Counted from the stretch's first letter, positions 1 to 9,630 are shown. The stretch: DNA of 64,000 nt from CAZTVF01 sp964616985 (GCA_964616985.1 CAZTVF010000004.1:15414-79413); one strand, 5' to 3'. Numbers and translations are program-made. Notes: generated from the letters alone by a model not told the origin.

Positions 1-1538
1 CCGTCCTTCCTGAACGCCGCCGTCCATTTACGCATCAGCAGCCAGCCGCCGCTGCGGTACAGGCTGGCGGCCCACTGGCGGTACCACCGCTGCCAGCCCG
101 CGGTGATGTGGTGCAGCCATAGCGCGATCACCGGGAAGGCCAGGATGTTGACCGCCACTGCCAGCAGGCGGCTGGGGCGGTAGAACCACCGCATGACTCC
201 CTGGACGGCGGCCTGCACCTCCTCGGACGTCATGGGGTCGTCGGGCTGGAAGAGGGGAAAGTTGCCGTCGTAGTATTCCAGCCCCACCTTCTGAACGGGA
301 TAGATCCGGTTGGCCTTGGCCAGCCGGTCGGTCATTTCCGTGCCCGGCAGCGGGATCGGCAGCAGAACCTGCACCGTATCGAGGCGGGCCTTGCGGATGA
401 ACCGGCGGAAGTGCCTCGCCCGCTCGGCGGCGGCCATGTGGAAAGGCCGGCCCTGCGGCGCGGGGTAGCCGAAGATGAACATGCCGTGGATGCGGAAGCC
501 GGCCTGGCGATACAGGCGCGTCAGTTCGATCATCTCCTGCGGGTCGAGGCGTTTGTCCATCGCCTTGAGTTCCTCGGCAATGGGCGACTCGAACCCGATG
601 GCCAGCGTGTTGATCCGTGCCTGCCGCATCGCGGCCAGCAGTTCGGCGTCGCGAGCGCGATCCAGGCGGATCTGCACCGTGATGCTGAACCGCGCGCCGA
701 CGCGCTGCTGGTAGTCGCGGAGCATCTGGCAGAGGCGAAGGGCGTCGGCGCGGTTCTGGCCGAACAGGTCGTCGACGATGAAGAACACCCTGCCGCCCCA
801 CTTCTCGTAGATCGAGGCGAACTGCTCCATCACCCGCTGGGGCGAGGCGAAACGCGGCTTGCCCTTCACCGTGCAGAATTCGCAGTTCATCCCGCAGCCG
901 CGGATGCCGGACACCGGGTAGTACTTCATCCTCGCGTGTCGAAGTACCGCGAAGTTCGGGATCGGCAGCTCCTCAAAGTCGGTGATGGGCGGCCGCGACG
1001 GCGTCTGGATCACGCGCCCCTCCTTGAGGAAGGCGATGCCATTCACCCGCGAGAGGTCGCCTCCGGCATCGAGGCACGCCAGCAGTTCGACGATGGTCTT
1101 CTCGCCCTCGCCCAGGACGACCACGTCGACGCCGCTGGCCAGGGCCTGGCCGACGCTGTCGCCGACAAAGTGGTTCCCGCCGGCGATGGTCCGCGCGCCC
1201 ATCGCCTTGTACTGCCGGGCGATCTCCAGGAGGCGCGGGACGGTGCTGGTCAGCCCGCCGTACAGCCCCACCACGGCCGCCGGGCGCACCTGCTGGATGG
1301 CCAGGTGGTCGGGGCGCCCGCTGCGGTCCCGCGGGCCTCGCTGGTAGTTGTTCTCATCGATCACCTCGGCGTCCCATCCGGCCATGCCGGCAACGACGGT
1401 GGCCACGCACACGGGGCCCAGTGCCGTCATCACCTTGGCCGGGCGCGAATAGATGTTGAACGCCGGATAGGCAGGGCAGACGATCCGAAATAGCGACCTG
1501 CGGCCGACGGCACGATCCGAATCTGCAGTCAGTGACAT
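1..1538 (-). CDS. Cobalamin-binding radical SAM protein (3' end missing)
   Basis: Starts at the ATG at 1538 and runs off the left edge, so the C-terminus is not seen. The N-terminal ~170 residues look like a B12-binding Rossmann domain (PAYPAFN..., then VVGLYGG and VVLGEGE segments). The radical SAM cluster motif CGMNCEFC (CxxxCxxC, C215, C219, C222) follows, then VFFIVDDLF and a TIM-barrel with GFESP. This is the architecture of B12-dependent radical SAM enzymes such as methyltransferases or cyclases. The C-terminal part is hydrophobic (LLAVAVNILAFPVIALWLHH), suggesting membrane association. The substrate cannot be told. It is divergent from the next gene across a ~130 bp gap. Confidence 0.85.
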   Translation of the reverse strand, partial: MSLTADSDRAVGRRSLFRIVCPAYPAFNIYSRPAKVMTALGPVCVATVVAGMAGWDAEVIDENNYQRGPRDRSGRPDHLAIQQVRPAAVVGLYGGLTSTVPRLLEIARQYKAMGARTIAGGNHFVGDSVGQALASGVDVVVLGEGEKTIVELLACLDAGGDLSRVNGIAFLKEGRVIQTPSRPPITDFEELPIPNFAVLRHARMKYYPVSGIRGCGMNCEFCTVKGKPRFASPQRVMEQFASIYEKWGGRVFFIVDDLFGQNRADALRLCQMLRDYQQRVGARFSITVQIRLDRARDAELLAAMRQARINTLAIGFESPIAEELKAMDKRLDPQEMIELTRLYRQAGFRIHGMFIFGYPAPQGRPFHMAAAERARHFRRFIRKARLDTVQVLLPIPLPGTEMTDRLAKANRIYPVQKVGLEYYDGNFPLFQPDDPMTSEEVQAAVQGVMRWFYRPSRLLAVAVNILAFPVIALWLHHITAGWQRWYRQWAASLYRSGGWLLMRKWTAAFRKD

Positions 1539-1672
1539 TGGCGATTCCTCATTCTCGCGCGGGGCATGCCCTTCTGACGCCGCGGCAGGCCTTGGCGCAT
1601 CTGGTAATTGTAGACATCAGACTCGCCTCGCACCGGCCCCGGCCGAATGAACCGTGAAACCGAACAGGAACG

Positions 1673-3736
1673 ATGGTAGTATCCCACGCCATGAAAACAC
1701 GAACCCCCAAGCCGGCTTCGACGTCACTGCGACCGCCCGCGGTGCCGCTGATCGTGCACGATCCTTACTTCAGCGTCTGGTCGTTTGACGACGAGTTGCC
1801 CAAGGGCTGGACCCGCCACTGGACGGGCAGCCTTCAGGGCATGTGCGGCCTGTTCCGCGTCGATGGCAAGGCGTTCCGCTTCGCCGGCGACCTTCGCCAG
1901 TTCCCGGCGATGACGCAGGTGTCGCTGGAGGTGCTGCCCACGCGGACGATGTACCGCTTCGAGGCCGGCGGCGTGCAGCTGGACCTGACGTTCATGACGC
2001 CCGCGCTGCCGGACGATCTCGACGTGCTTGCCAGGCCCACTACGTATGTGGTCTTCAACGTGCGGTCCATCGACCGCCGGCCGCACAACGTGCAGCTATC
2101 CTTCGACATCTCCTCCGACTGGGCGGTCGATTCGCCTTCCCAGCGGGTGACGTGCAGCCGCTTCCGGCTCGAGGGCCTCAGCGTTCTGCGCGCGGGCTCG
2201 CAGGACCAGCGCGTGCTGGAGCGCGCGGGCGATAACCTGCGCATCGAGTGGGGTTACCTCTACCTCGCCGTGCCCCAGCAGGACGGCGCGTCGGACGCGC
2301 TGGCGGCCGCGGGGACGGGGCGGCCTCACTTTGCCGCCAGCGGCCAACTGCCGCCGTGGGACGAGATCGGCGAGACGGCGGCCGTGCACGAGAATTGGCC
2401 GACGCTGATGTCGGCCTTCGACCTGGGGCGGGTGCAGCCGGGCAAGACGGTGATGCGACACGTCATCGTCGCGTACGACGACCACTACTCGCTGGAATAC
2501 ATGCGGCGGCGGGTCCGGCCTTACTGGCGCCGCAACGGCCAGCGGGTGGAGGACCTGCTGCAGGCGGCCGCCGACGACTTCGCCTCGCTGCAGCGGCGCT
2601 GCCGCGCGTTCGACGAGGAACTGATGGCCGACCTGTGCGCCGCCGGCGGCGAGGAATATGCCAAGCTCTGCGCCCTGGCCTACCGGCAGGCGCTGGGCGC
2701 CCACAAGCTGGCGGCCGACATCGATGGCAGCCTGCTGTACATGTCGAAGGAGAACTTCTCCAACGGCTGCATCGCGACGGTGGACGTGACCTACCCGTCG
2801 AGCCCGCTCTTCCTGGCGCTCAACCCGTGGCTGCTGCGCGGGATGGTCGAGCCCGTCCTGCAGTACGCCTCCAGCCCACGGTGGAAGTTCCCCTTCGCGC
2901 CCCACGACCTGGGCACATACCCCCTGGCCAATGGGCAGGTGTATGGCGGCGGCGAGCGATCCGAGCGCAGCCAGATGCCGGTGGAGGAATGCGGCAACAT
3001 GCTGCTGCTGGTGGCGGCACTGCAGCACGTCGGCGGCCACGAAGATCTCGTCGGCCGTTATTGGCCGCAGCTGTCGATGTGGGCGAACTACCTGCTGCAG
3101 CGCGGCTACGACCCCGAGGACCAACTATGCACCGACGATTTCGCGGGGCACCTGGCGCACAACACGAACCTGTCGATCAAGGCAATCGTGGCCATGGGGG
3201 CGTACGCCGGTCTGTGCCGCTCGACGGGACACAGCGCCGAGGCCGCGCGTTTTGACAAGGCGGCCAAGCAGGCGGCCCGGCGATGGGAACGTGACGCGAT
3301 GGACGGCGACCACACGCGGCTGGCGTTCGACCAGCCCGGCACGTGGAGCCAGAAATACAACCTCGTCTGGGACCGGTTGCTGGGGCTGGGGCTGTTTAGC
3401 CCCGAGCTTGCCCGGCGCGAGGTGGCGTTCTACCGCCGCGTTGGGACCGAGTTGGGCCTGCCGCTGGACAGCCGCAAGACCTACACCAAGGGCGACTGGA
3501 TCGTCTGGTCCGCCAGCCTCACGGGCCGGCGCGATGATTTCCAGGCCCTCGTCGGACCCCTGTGCCGGTGGTGCCACACCACGCCCTCCCGCGTGCCGCT
3601 GAGCGACTTCTACGAAACCACCGACGGCCGCCACATCGTGTTCCAGGCCCGCTCCGTCGTCGGCGGGTTCTTCATCGGCCTGCTCGGGGACAAGGCGGTG
3701 TGGCGCAAGTGGGCCAAGAGGGCGAAGGCGAAATGA
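1673..3736 (+). CDS. Glutaminase A-like protein (DUF4964/DUF5127/DUF4965/DUF1793)
   Basis: 687 residues. PPAVPLIVHDPYFSVWS opens the typical DUF4964 N-terminus. The middle matches DUF5127 and the C-terminal half matches the six-hairpin DUF4965/DUF1793 domain (LCTDDFAGHLAHNTNLSIKA, then YNLVWDRLLGL and TYTKGDWIVW). Fungal members are called glutaminase A, but most bacterial members lie in sugar clusters and have no proven reaction, so the function is open. No convincing signal peptide is seen. The ATG at 1673 follows an AGGAAC-like site; the in-frame ATG at 1691 (MKTRTPK) is an alternative. The gene stands alone, with a repeat-rich spacer downstream. Confidence 0.8.
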   Translation: MVVSHAMKTRTPKPASTSLRPPAVPLIVHDPYFSVWSFDDELPKGWTRHWTGSLQGMCGLFRVDGKAFRFAGDLRQFPAMTQVSLEVLPTRTMYRFEAGGVQLDLTFMTPALPDDLDVLARPTTYVVFNVRSIDRRPHNVQLSFDISSDWAVDSPSQRVTCSRFRLEGLSVLRAGSQDQRVLERAGDNLRIEWGYLYLAVPQQDGASDALAAAGTGRPHFAASGQLPPWDEIGETAAVHENWPTLMSAFDLGRVQPGKTVMRHVIVAYDDHYSLEYMRRRVRPYWRRNGQRVEDLLQAAADDFASLQRRCRAFDEELMADLCAAGGEEYAKLCALAYRQALGAHKLAADIDGSLLYMSKENFSNGCIATVDVTYPSSPLFLALNPWLLRGMVEPVLQYASSPRWKFPFAPHDLGTYPLANGQVYGGGERSERSQMPVEECGNMLLLVAALQHVGGHEDLVGRYWPQLSMWANYLLQRGYDPEDQLCTDDFAGHLAHNTNLSIKAIVAMGAYAGLCRSTGHSAEAARFDKAAKQAARRWERDAMDGDHTRLAFDQPGTWSQKYNLVWDRLLGLGLFSPELARREVAFYRRVGTELGLPLDSRKTYTKGDWIVWSASLTGRRDDFQALVGPLCRWCHTTPSRVPLSDFYETTDGRHIVFQARSVVGGFFIGLLGDKAVWRKWAKRAKAK

Positions 3737-3784
3737 CCAAGGTCCAATGACCCATGCCCAAAGGGCTCACCGCAGGTAAAGTGG

Positions 3785-3939
3785 GGTGCCATGCCGAAGT
3801 TTACCTGCCGTAGGCAGGCGTACTCGCGCCGGCATGCTCGGTGGCAGTGAGCGAAACGGTGATGTGCGCAGGCGCGATGACATGCCCAGGCGAGGCATGC
3901 CGGCGCGTCGCAAACGGCGCGACGCTTCGGCATGGCACC
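3785..3939. repeat. Family B dispersed palindromic element (155 bp copy)
   Basis: Bounded by perfect inverted ends GGTGCCATGCCGAAG (left) and its complement (right). The interior has nested GC-rich inverted repeats such as CGCCGGCATG and CATGCCGGCG, plus the small palindrome CCTGCCGTAGGCAGG at 3804-3818. A shorter copy with the same ends lies at 23937-24023 and a half copy near 54737. No ORF of coding character is present. Just downstream, at 3972-3986, is another small palindrome, CCTGCCTCCGGCAGG. It is probably a non-autonomous REP/MITE-like unit, but no transposase is in the window. Confidence 0.8.
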
Positions 3940-4010
3940 TAGGAAGACGGCGCGTCACGAGCGGCTGGACGCCTGCCTCCGGCAGGTAAACCTCGGCATG
4001 TCACCGAGCC

Positions 4011-4691
4011 TCACCGCAGCGAGGGCAGCAGGTCGGCGGCGGGCTCCTGGCGAAGGACGAGGGACCGGTCGCGTTCGAGGGCGGCACGGGGCTTGTCCCG
4101 GCGGGCGTCACAAAGGATGCTGAGATTGTAGTGGGCGTCGGCCAACGGCACGACCTGCTCGAACAGCGCCAGCGCCTCGTCATATCGGCCCATCATCCCC
4201 AGCGCCATCGCCAGGTTCGAGCGGTACCGCGCGTGAAGCGGCGAATACTCCACCGCCCGGGCGAAGGAGACCATCGCCAGTTCGTAGTCCTGCTTCAGCA
4301 GCCAGCACATCCCCAGGTCGTTCAGCAGAACCGTGTCGCGCGGGGCCACCTGCAGGCCCTTGCACAGCACGCTGATGGCCGCGTCGGGCCGCCCGTTGCG
4401 AAGATGCAGTTCCGCCAGGTCGCAGTAAGCGGACATGCACTGGGGATAGTCGGCCACAACGCGATTGAGCACGATCATGGCCTCGTTGTCGCGCCCCTGG
4501 CGGATGAAGATGCCGGCCATCGCGTAGAGCGTCTTGGCCGTGGGGGCGCGGTCGACGCCGCGCTGAAAGGAATCCTCCTCCGGGGGCGAGTAGCTCAGAT
4601 TCGACTTGGGCTGATCGCATCCAGCCAATGCCGCTGCGGCCAGGACGATCGCCGCCGCGAGACGATAGAGATTCGCCTGTGTCTGCATCAT
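4011..4691 (-). CDS. tadD: TadD-like TPR lipoprotein of the Tad pilus locus
   Basis: 226 residues with a lipoprotein signal peptide (MMQTQ..., lipobox LAGC), then tandem TPR units. The units show the A/Y/A pattern: TLYAMAGIFIRQGRDNEAM, CDLAELHLRNGRPDAAI, NDLGMCWLLKQDYELAM, SNLAMALGMMGRYDEAL. TadD proteins are TPR lipoproteins that act as pilotins or assembly factors for the Tad secretin. Its start overlaps the end of the previous gene by ATGA (4688-4691), so it is translationally coupled as the last gene of the operon. The assignment rests on context and architecture. Confidence 0.8.
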   Translation of the reverse strand: MMQTQANLYRLAAAIVLAAAALAGCDQPKSNLSYSPPEEDSFQRGVDRAPTAKTLYAMAGIFIRQGRDNEAMIVLNRVVADYPQCMSAYCDLAELHLRNGRPDAAISVLCKGLQVAPRDTVLLNDLGMCWLLKQDYELAMVSFARAVEYSPLHARYRSNLAMALGMMGRYDEALALFEQVVPLADAHYNLSILCDARRDKPRAALERDRSLVLRQEPAADLLPSLR

Positions 4692-5191
4692 GGTTCGCTT
4701 CCTGGACCGGGGGCGGCCGGGCCTGCGCCATCGACCGCGGGCAACGGCGCGGGGGCCCGGGGTTCCTTCTTGGGGGCCAGCACGAGGACGATTCGTTCCG
4801 CGGCCGTGCCCTCGCCGCCGGGCAGGCTGTCCTCGACGTGTACGCGGTCAGATGGCACGCCGGCCCGCGAGAGAAAATCCAGCACGGCTCGCACGCGGGC
4901 GTCGTAGAGCTTGGCGTTGGCGCCACCGCGACGGATGACCAGCGTGCCCGGCCGCACGCGGTAGTGGTCGGCCAGCAGGGCCAGGTCGTGGCGCCCCAGT
5001 TCGTTCTCGACGGGGGAATCGATCTCGAAATGGTACGGGTAGATCGCCTGCTGGCGAATGATGGCCGCCTTGACCTGTTCATCCTGCACAAGAGCGGCCG
5101 CCGCCGAATCCAGGTGCGCGGCGGGCGCGTAGGCCGGGTCCTCGCACCCTGCCAGCATGACGGCCGCCACCGCCAGAATCACGATCTTCAT
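4688..5191 (-). CDS. Tad-locus lipoprotein, possibly CpaD/RcpB-like
   Basis: 167 residues: signal peptide with lipobox MLAGC, then a small domain (IDSPVENELGRHDLALLADHY ... YDARVRAVLDFLSRAGV ... ERIVLVLAP). This arrangement resembles CpaD/RcpB or OmpA-like outer-membrane partners of the Tad secretin. It has weak similarity only, so the CpaD role is inferred from position between tadC and tadD and from the lipoprotein signal. The C-terminal tail is Pro/Ala rich. Confidence 0.6.
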   Translation of the reverse strand: MKIVILAVAAVMLAGCEDPAYAPAAHLDSAAAALVQDEQVKAAIIRQQAIYPYHFEIDSPVENELGRHDLALLADHYRVRPGTLVIRRGGANAKLYDARVRAVLDFLSRAGVPSDRVHVEDSLPGGEGTAAERIVLVLAPKKEPRAPAPLPAVDGAGPAAPGPGSEP

Positions 5192-5209
5192 CGCTCGCTC
5201 CTTTTCTCG

Positions 5210-6118
5210 TCACTGGCCGCTCATCACGTAGAACAACCTCAATGCCGCCGGGCCAACCAGGACGATGAACACGGCAGGAAATATGAAAACAATCATAGGC
5301 ATCAAAAGTTTGACAGCCATGCGCTCGGCCGCTTCTTCCGCCATCGCCCCGCGCGAATCCCGCATGTAGGTGGTGAAGGTCCGCAGGGCCTCGGCGACGG
5401 ACGTGCCGAGTTTTTCCGACTGAACAATCACGGCCACCAGCGAACTCAGCTGCTCGACCTTGGTGCGGTCGGCCATGTGACGCATGGCCTGCGCGCGCGT
5501 GGCGCCCAGATGGATCTCGAGATTCGCCAGGGCCATCTCGTCACCGAGGTGGGGGCAGACGCGGCCGATCTCGTCGGCGACGGTGTTCCACGCCATCTCG
5601 AGGCTCAGGCCGGCCGACACGCAGATCTCCAGCAGGTCCACCGCGTCGGGAAGATGCTGGCGGATCTGGCGGGCGCGTTTCTCACGGCGGCGGTCGATGA
5701 CGATGTTGGGGATGAAGAACATCAGCCCCGCCCCCATCAACGTGCCGGCCGCCTTCAGCGGCCAGGGGATTGGAAGTCGCCACAGCAGCATCGGCAGGGC
5801 CAGCAGGCCCGCCAGCAGCAGGACCATCTTGGCGCCCAGGAAGACCGAGGCGGCGCCCGGTTCATAGTAGCCGGCGCAGGCGAGATTCTCACGGAGCGAT
5901 CGCGATGTCTTGCCGGCCGAAACCGTGCGACCCACCGCCTGCAGCATCGTGCCGGCGGCCGAGGAGGAGGCGGGCCCCGCGGGGGTCGGCGGCTGGGCCG
6001 ACAAGCCCTGCAGGCGACGCTGAAGGCCCTGGCGGCGGAGGCGCGCGACGAAGCGAGCGACCCCCCCGGCCGCGATCACGCCTGTGAACGCCACGATGGA
6101 AGCCGCCACTTCGTACAT
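5210..6118 (-). CDS. tadC: TadC, inner-membrane platform protein (T2SSF domain)
   Basis: 302 residues. N-terminal membrane segment (SIVAFTGVIAAGGVARFVA), two central hydrophobic helices (MVLLLAGLLALPMLLW and a second at LMFFIPNIVID), then the type II secretion F domain. That domain includes DLLEICVSAGLSLEMAWNTV and EKLGTSVAEALRTFTTYMRD, and it ends in a hydrophobic hairpin. TadB and TadC form the platform that couples the TadA motor to pilin extrusion. The gene follows tadB with a 13 bp gap. Confidence 0.92.
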   Translation of the reverse strand: MYEVAASIVAFTGVIAAGGVARFVARLRRQGLQRRLQGLSAQPPTPAGPASSSAAGTMLQAVGRTVSAGKTSRSLRENLACAGYYEPGAASVFLGAKMVLLLAGLLALPMLLWRLPIPWPLKAAGTLMGAGLMFFIPNIVIDRRREKRARQIRQHLPDAVDLLEICVSAGLSLEMAWNTVADEIGRVCPHLGDEMALANLEIHLGATRAQAMRHMADRTKVEQLSSLVAVIVQSEKLGTSVAEALRTFTTYMRDSRGAMAEEAAERMAVKLLMPMIVFIFPAVFIVLVGPAALRLFYVMSGQ

Positions 6119-6131
6119 TCCGCCGCTCCCG

Positions 6132-7109
6132 TCAGTACCGCAGTTCAGCCAGCCGGTTCATCCACCACGACCCCAGCACCAGCCCCGCGCCGGCCCCGCC
6201 GAGGATCCACTGCCCCATCGGCATGTTCAGCATCGGCTCGAGGTACCGCGGGTTCACGATGCTCAGCAGCGCAAAGAACACGATCGGCAGCGCCAGCAGC
6301 ACCCGCTTGCTGAACTGCGTCTGGGCCGTCAACACCCGCACACGCCACTTGAGCCTCAGCCGATGCTGAATCACCACCGCCAGGCGCTCCACCACGTCGG
6401 CCAGGTTGCCGCCGCTGCGCAGCTGGATCACCACGGCCGTCGCGAACATCTGCATGTCGGGATGGTCGGACTCGGCCGCGACCTTCCGCATCGATTCCTC
6501 GACGCTGAGCCCCATGGACTGGCTCTGGCAGATCTCGGTGAACAGCGTGCCGGCCGGCGCGGCGATTTCATGCGCGACCACCTCGAACGCGCCCAGCAGC
6601 GGCTGACCCGCCCGCAACGATCGGGCGGCCAGGCCCAGGGCGTCGATCAACTGCCGTTCGAACAGGCCGATCCGCTTGTTGGCCCGGCGGTGCAGCAGGC
6701 CGCTGAGCACCACCAGCGCCAGCGCCACCGCCCCCAGCCCGGCCAGAACGCTGTGCAGCAGCACCGAGGCCGCCGCGAACAGCAGCACCAGCGCCCCGCC
6801 CACCGCCGTCAGGACCTTCCGCAACGGCGACGTCACACCCGCATTCCGCAACTCCTTGGCCAGGCGCCGCGATATCGTCGCGCGCTGCGCGATCTGGCGG
6901 CCGAGGATCGTCGCTTCCTGTCCGTCATGCCACAGCCGCAGCACGCGCCCCTGCGCCTCGCGCTGCCGCAGGCCCAGGCGCACCTGCAGCTCGCCCGCAC
7001 GCGACCGCACGCGCCACGACCGCACGATCATCACCATGCCCCACACGCAGACCATCAGCACAAACGCCATGGCCGCCAGCACCGCCTGGAGCATGTCGAC
7101 TGCGAGCAT
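6132..7109 (-). CDS. tadB: TadB, inner-membrane platform protein (T2SSF domain)
   Basis: 325 residues. N-terminal transmembrane helix (LQAVLAAMAFVLMVCVWGMVMI), a soluble segment, a pair of hydrophobic helices (VGGALVLLFAAASVLL, VLAGLGAVALALVVLSG), then the T2SSF domain with LIDALGLAARSLRAGQPLLG and GGNLADVVERLAVVIQHR. It ends with two more membrane helices. The ATG shares its first base with the tadA stop (TGATG arrangement at 7109), so the pair is coupled. It is the paralogue and partner of TadC. Confidence 0.92.
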   Translation of the reverse strand: MLAVDMLQAVLAAMAFVLMVCVWGMVMIVRSWRVRSRAGELQVRLGLRQREAQGRVLRLWHDGQEATILGRQIAQRATISRRLAKELRNAGVTSPLRKVLTAVGGALVLLFAAASVLLHSVLAGLGAVALALVVLSGLLHRRANKRIGLFERQLIDALGLAARSLRAGQPLLGAFEVVAHEIAAPAGTLFTEICQSQSMGLSVEESMRKVAAESDHPDMQMFATAVVIQLRSGGNLADVVERLAVVIQHRLRLKWRVRVLTAQTQFSKRVLLALPIVFFALLSIVNPRYLEPMLNMPMGQWILGGAGAGLVLGSWWMNRLAELRY

Positions 7110-8452
7110 CAGGACGCCCCCACCCCGCCGCCGGTGGGCAGGATATGATGCTGGAAGATCCCGTTCGGCAGTTCCACGCCCTGCGCCTTGAAGCGTTCCA
7201 GCAGCCCCGGCCGCACGCCGCAGGCCTCGAAATGCCCCTGGGCCCGCCCGTCGCCGCCGACGCCGACCTGCACATAGCTGAACAGGTCGTGCATGCAGAT
7301 CACGTCGCCCTCCATGCCCGTCACCTCGACGATGCTGAGGATCTTCCTGCCGCCCCCGGTCACGCGCCCCACCTGGATCACCAGGTTGACGGCCGACTCG
7401 ATCTGCTGGCGGATGACGTGCACCGGGTAGTTCAGCCCGGCCATGCTCACCATGTTCTCCAGCCGCCGCAGGGCGTCGCGCGGGCTGTTGGCGTGCACGG
7501 TGGTCATCGAGCCCTCGTGGCCGGTGTTCATCGCCTGGAGCATGTCCAGAGCCTCGGCCCCGCGCACCTCGCCGATGAGGATGCGGTCGGGCCGCATTCG
7601 CAGGCTGTTCCGCAGAAGGTCACGCTGCGTGACCTCGCCCTTGCCTTCGATGTTGGGCGGGCGGACCTCCAGGCGCACCACGTGCGTCCGCTGCAGGCGG
7701 AGTTCGGCCGCGTCCTCGATGGTCACCAGTCGCTCGCCGTCGGGAATCCAGCTCGACAGCATGTTCAGCAGCGTCGTCTTGCCAGTGCCCGTGCCGCCGC
7801 TGATGAGGATGTTCAGGCGGCAGCGCACGCAGGCCTTGAGGAAGATCGCCATCTCGTCGGCCAGCGCCCCGAGTTTCACCAGGCGGTCGGCGTTGAGCGG
7901 GTCGGCCGAGAACCGGCGGATGCTCAGCGCCGGGCCATCGACCGCCAGAGGCGGGATGATCGCGTTGGCGCGCGAGCCGTCGCTGAGGCGGGCATCGAGC
8001 ATGGGCGAGCCCTCGTCGATCCGCCGCCCCACGCGGGCGCCGATCCGCTGGATCACCTGCAGCAGGTGCGTCTCATCGCGGAAGCTGCCGCGGGTCAGCT
8101 CCAGCACGCCGCCCCGCTCGACGTAGATCTGGCGGTGCCCGTTCACCAGCACGTCGCTGATGGTCGGGTCGTGGAGAAACTCCTCCAGGGGGCCCAGCCC
8201 GAAGATGTCGTCCAGCACTTCATGCAGCAGCTGTGTTCGCTCCGGCGCCGACAGGGGGCAGTGCTCCTCTTTCAGCAGCGCGTCGATCCGCCGCGAGCAT
8301 TCCCGGTGCAGCTGGTCGACGGGCATGTTGCGGGCGGCCGACAGGTCGAGCGTCTCCAGCATGCGGCGGTGCAGGCGCGTCTTGAGCTGAACGCGCGGCG
8401 GCTGTGCGCCGTCGGTCGTTTCCCCGCGGGCAAGGGCCTCTCCTTCCATCAT
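7109..8452 (-). CDS. tadA: TadA/CpaF-type secretion ATPase
   Basis: 447 residues. The N-terminal all-alpha region resembles CpaF (LHRRMLETLDLSAARNMPVDQL). The ATPase core has Walker A GGTGTGKTT, an Asp box (TIEDAAELRL), Walker B-like RPDRILIGEVRG, and the His box GHEGSMTTVHANSP. It is the hexameric motor powering Flp pilus assembly in the Tad system. Its ATG overlaps the tadZ stop (8449-8452). Size and all key motifs are normal for the family. Confidence 0.95.
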   Translation of the reverse strand: MMEGEALARGETTDGAQPPRVQLKTRLHRRMLETLDLSAARNMPVDQLHRECSRRIDALLKEEHCPLSAPERTQLLHEVLDDIFGLGPLEEFLHDPTISDVLVNGHRQIYVERGGVLELTRGSFRDETHLLQVIQRIGARVGRRIDEGSPMLDARLSDGSRANAIIPPLAVDGPALSIRRFSADPLNADRLVKLGALADEMAIFLKACVRCRLNILISGGTGTGKTTLLNMLSSWIPDGERLVTIEDAAELRLQRTHVVRLEVRPPNIEGKGEVTQRDLLRNSLRMRPDRILIGEVRGAEALDMLQAMNTGHEGSMTTVHANSPRDALRRLENMVSMAGLNYPVHVIRQQIESAVNLVIQVGRVTGGGRKILSIVEVTGMEGDVICMHDLFSYVQVGVGGDGRAQGHFEACGVRPGLLERFKAQGVELPNGIFQHHILPTGGGVGAS

Positions 8453-9630
8453 GCAGCACTCCTCTGCGGCGCAGCCGCATCTGTGGTGGCAATTCGTTCA
8501 GCGAGGGCGCGAATGTCTTTGCGGAATGAAGACCGCGGCGTGATCTCCGCCAGCGGCTGGCCCAGGTTGACGCCCTGGATGACGTTGGCGAAATCCTCCG
8601 ACAACGTCTGGATCTGCCCGCAGGCGAGCGAGGCCTTGGCTTCCTCCAGCGTGATCATGCTGCGCCGCTTGTCGAAGCGGTTGGCCAGGACCGTCAGGCG
8701 GTCGCCGGGCAGGCCGATATCCTCCAGCGACTTCATCAGCGCGCGGGCCAGGCGGATGTCCTTCACTGACAGCTGCAGCAGCAGCAGGGTGCGGTCGCTC
8801 ATGCGGACCAGCCGCCCCGCCTGGTCGACCGACAGCCGCGGCGCGTCCACGACGGTCCAGGCGTACGCCCGCCGGCAGGACTCCAGAACCGCGGGCAGGC
8901 GCTCCCACTGGCACTCGACGGGGCAGGCGGGGCAGAAACGTTCGGGGTGGTCTTTGCGCGACGTGACGGGATTGATCAGCGCCCCCAGTCCCTCGCGCCA
9001 CGGCGAGGCGCTCGACAGCACCAGTTCCGTGTCGATTGCCCCCGGATACTCCAGCACGCTGCCCAGGCCGTAAATGCTCTCAAGCCCCAGGTAGGCCCCC
9101 ATCGACTCGTAGGCGCAGTCCATGTCCACCAGCACCGCCGGGCGGTCGCCTCGCAGCGTCAACTCGTGCGCCAGGTTGACCGCCACCGTGGTGGCCCCGC
9201 AGCCTCCGCTGGCCGACAGCACCGTCACCACCTTCCCGCGCCGCCCGCCGGCGCCGGGCGAAAGCCGCTGCAGCGTCGCCAGCAGCTGCGAGGGGATATT
9301 CTCCTTGGCCACGAAACACCGCGCCCCGGCTTCCATGGCGCGGATAATGAGCCCGTGGTCGGCCGCCGAGGACAGCACGATGCATCGCAGGTCGGGAAAT
9401 CGCGGCAGCGCCACCGCGAGTTCCTCCAGCATCCTCGGGGGGTCGGCGTCCACGTCCGCCAGCATCAGCGGCGGCCGCAGTCTGTCGAGCGACTCCGCCA
9501 TCTGGTCGGCGCTTGTGCACCGCCCCGCCAGCGTGTAATGGGTCGTCTCCGCCAGCGCCGTGGTGACGGCTGACTCCGTCTCGTCCGAGCCGCTCAATAG
9601 CAGGATCGCGTGTGCCGTTGCCGTGTTCAT
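8449..9630 (-). CDS. tadZ: TadZ/CpaE-like pilus localisation ATPase
   Basis: 393 residues from the ATG at 9630, chosen because it overlaps the cpaC stop (ATGA at 9627-9630); a longer frame upstream would run into cpaC. The N-terminal ~120 residues are a receiver-like domain (AILLLSGSDETES, LMLADVDADPPRML, RCIVLSSAADHG). A MinD/ParA-like domain follows with the degenerate P-loop SASGGCGATTVAVNLA, as in TadZ/CpaE. TadZ places the Tad machine at its cellular site. Unusually, a CPACPVEC cysteine cluster sits mid-domain. Confidence 0.9.
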   Translation of the reverse strand: MNTATAHAILLLSGSDETESAVTTALAETTHYTLAGRCTSADQMAESLDRLRPPLMLADVDADPPRMLEELAVALPRFPDLRCIVLSSAADHGLIIRAMEAGARCFVAKENIPSQLLATLQRLSPGAGGRRGKVVTVLSASGGCGATTVAVNLAHELTLRGDRPAVLVDMDCAYESMGAYLGLESIYGLGSVLEYPGAIDTELVLSSASPWREGLGALINPVTSRKDHPERFCPACPVECQWERLPAVLESCRRAYAWTVVDAPRLSVDQAGRLVRMSDRTLLLLQLSVKDIRLARALMKSLEDIGLPGDRLTVLANRFDKRRSMITLEEAKASLACGQIQTLSEDFANVIQGVNLGQPLAEITPRSSFRKDIRALAERIATTDAAAPQRSAA

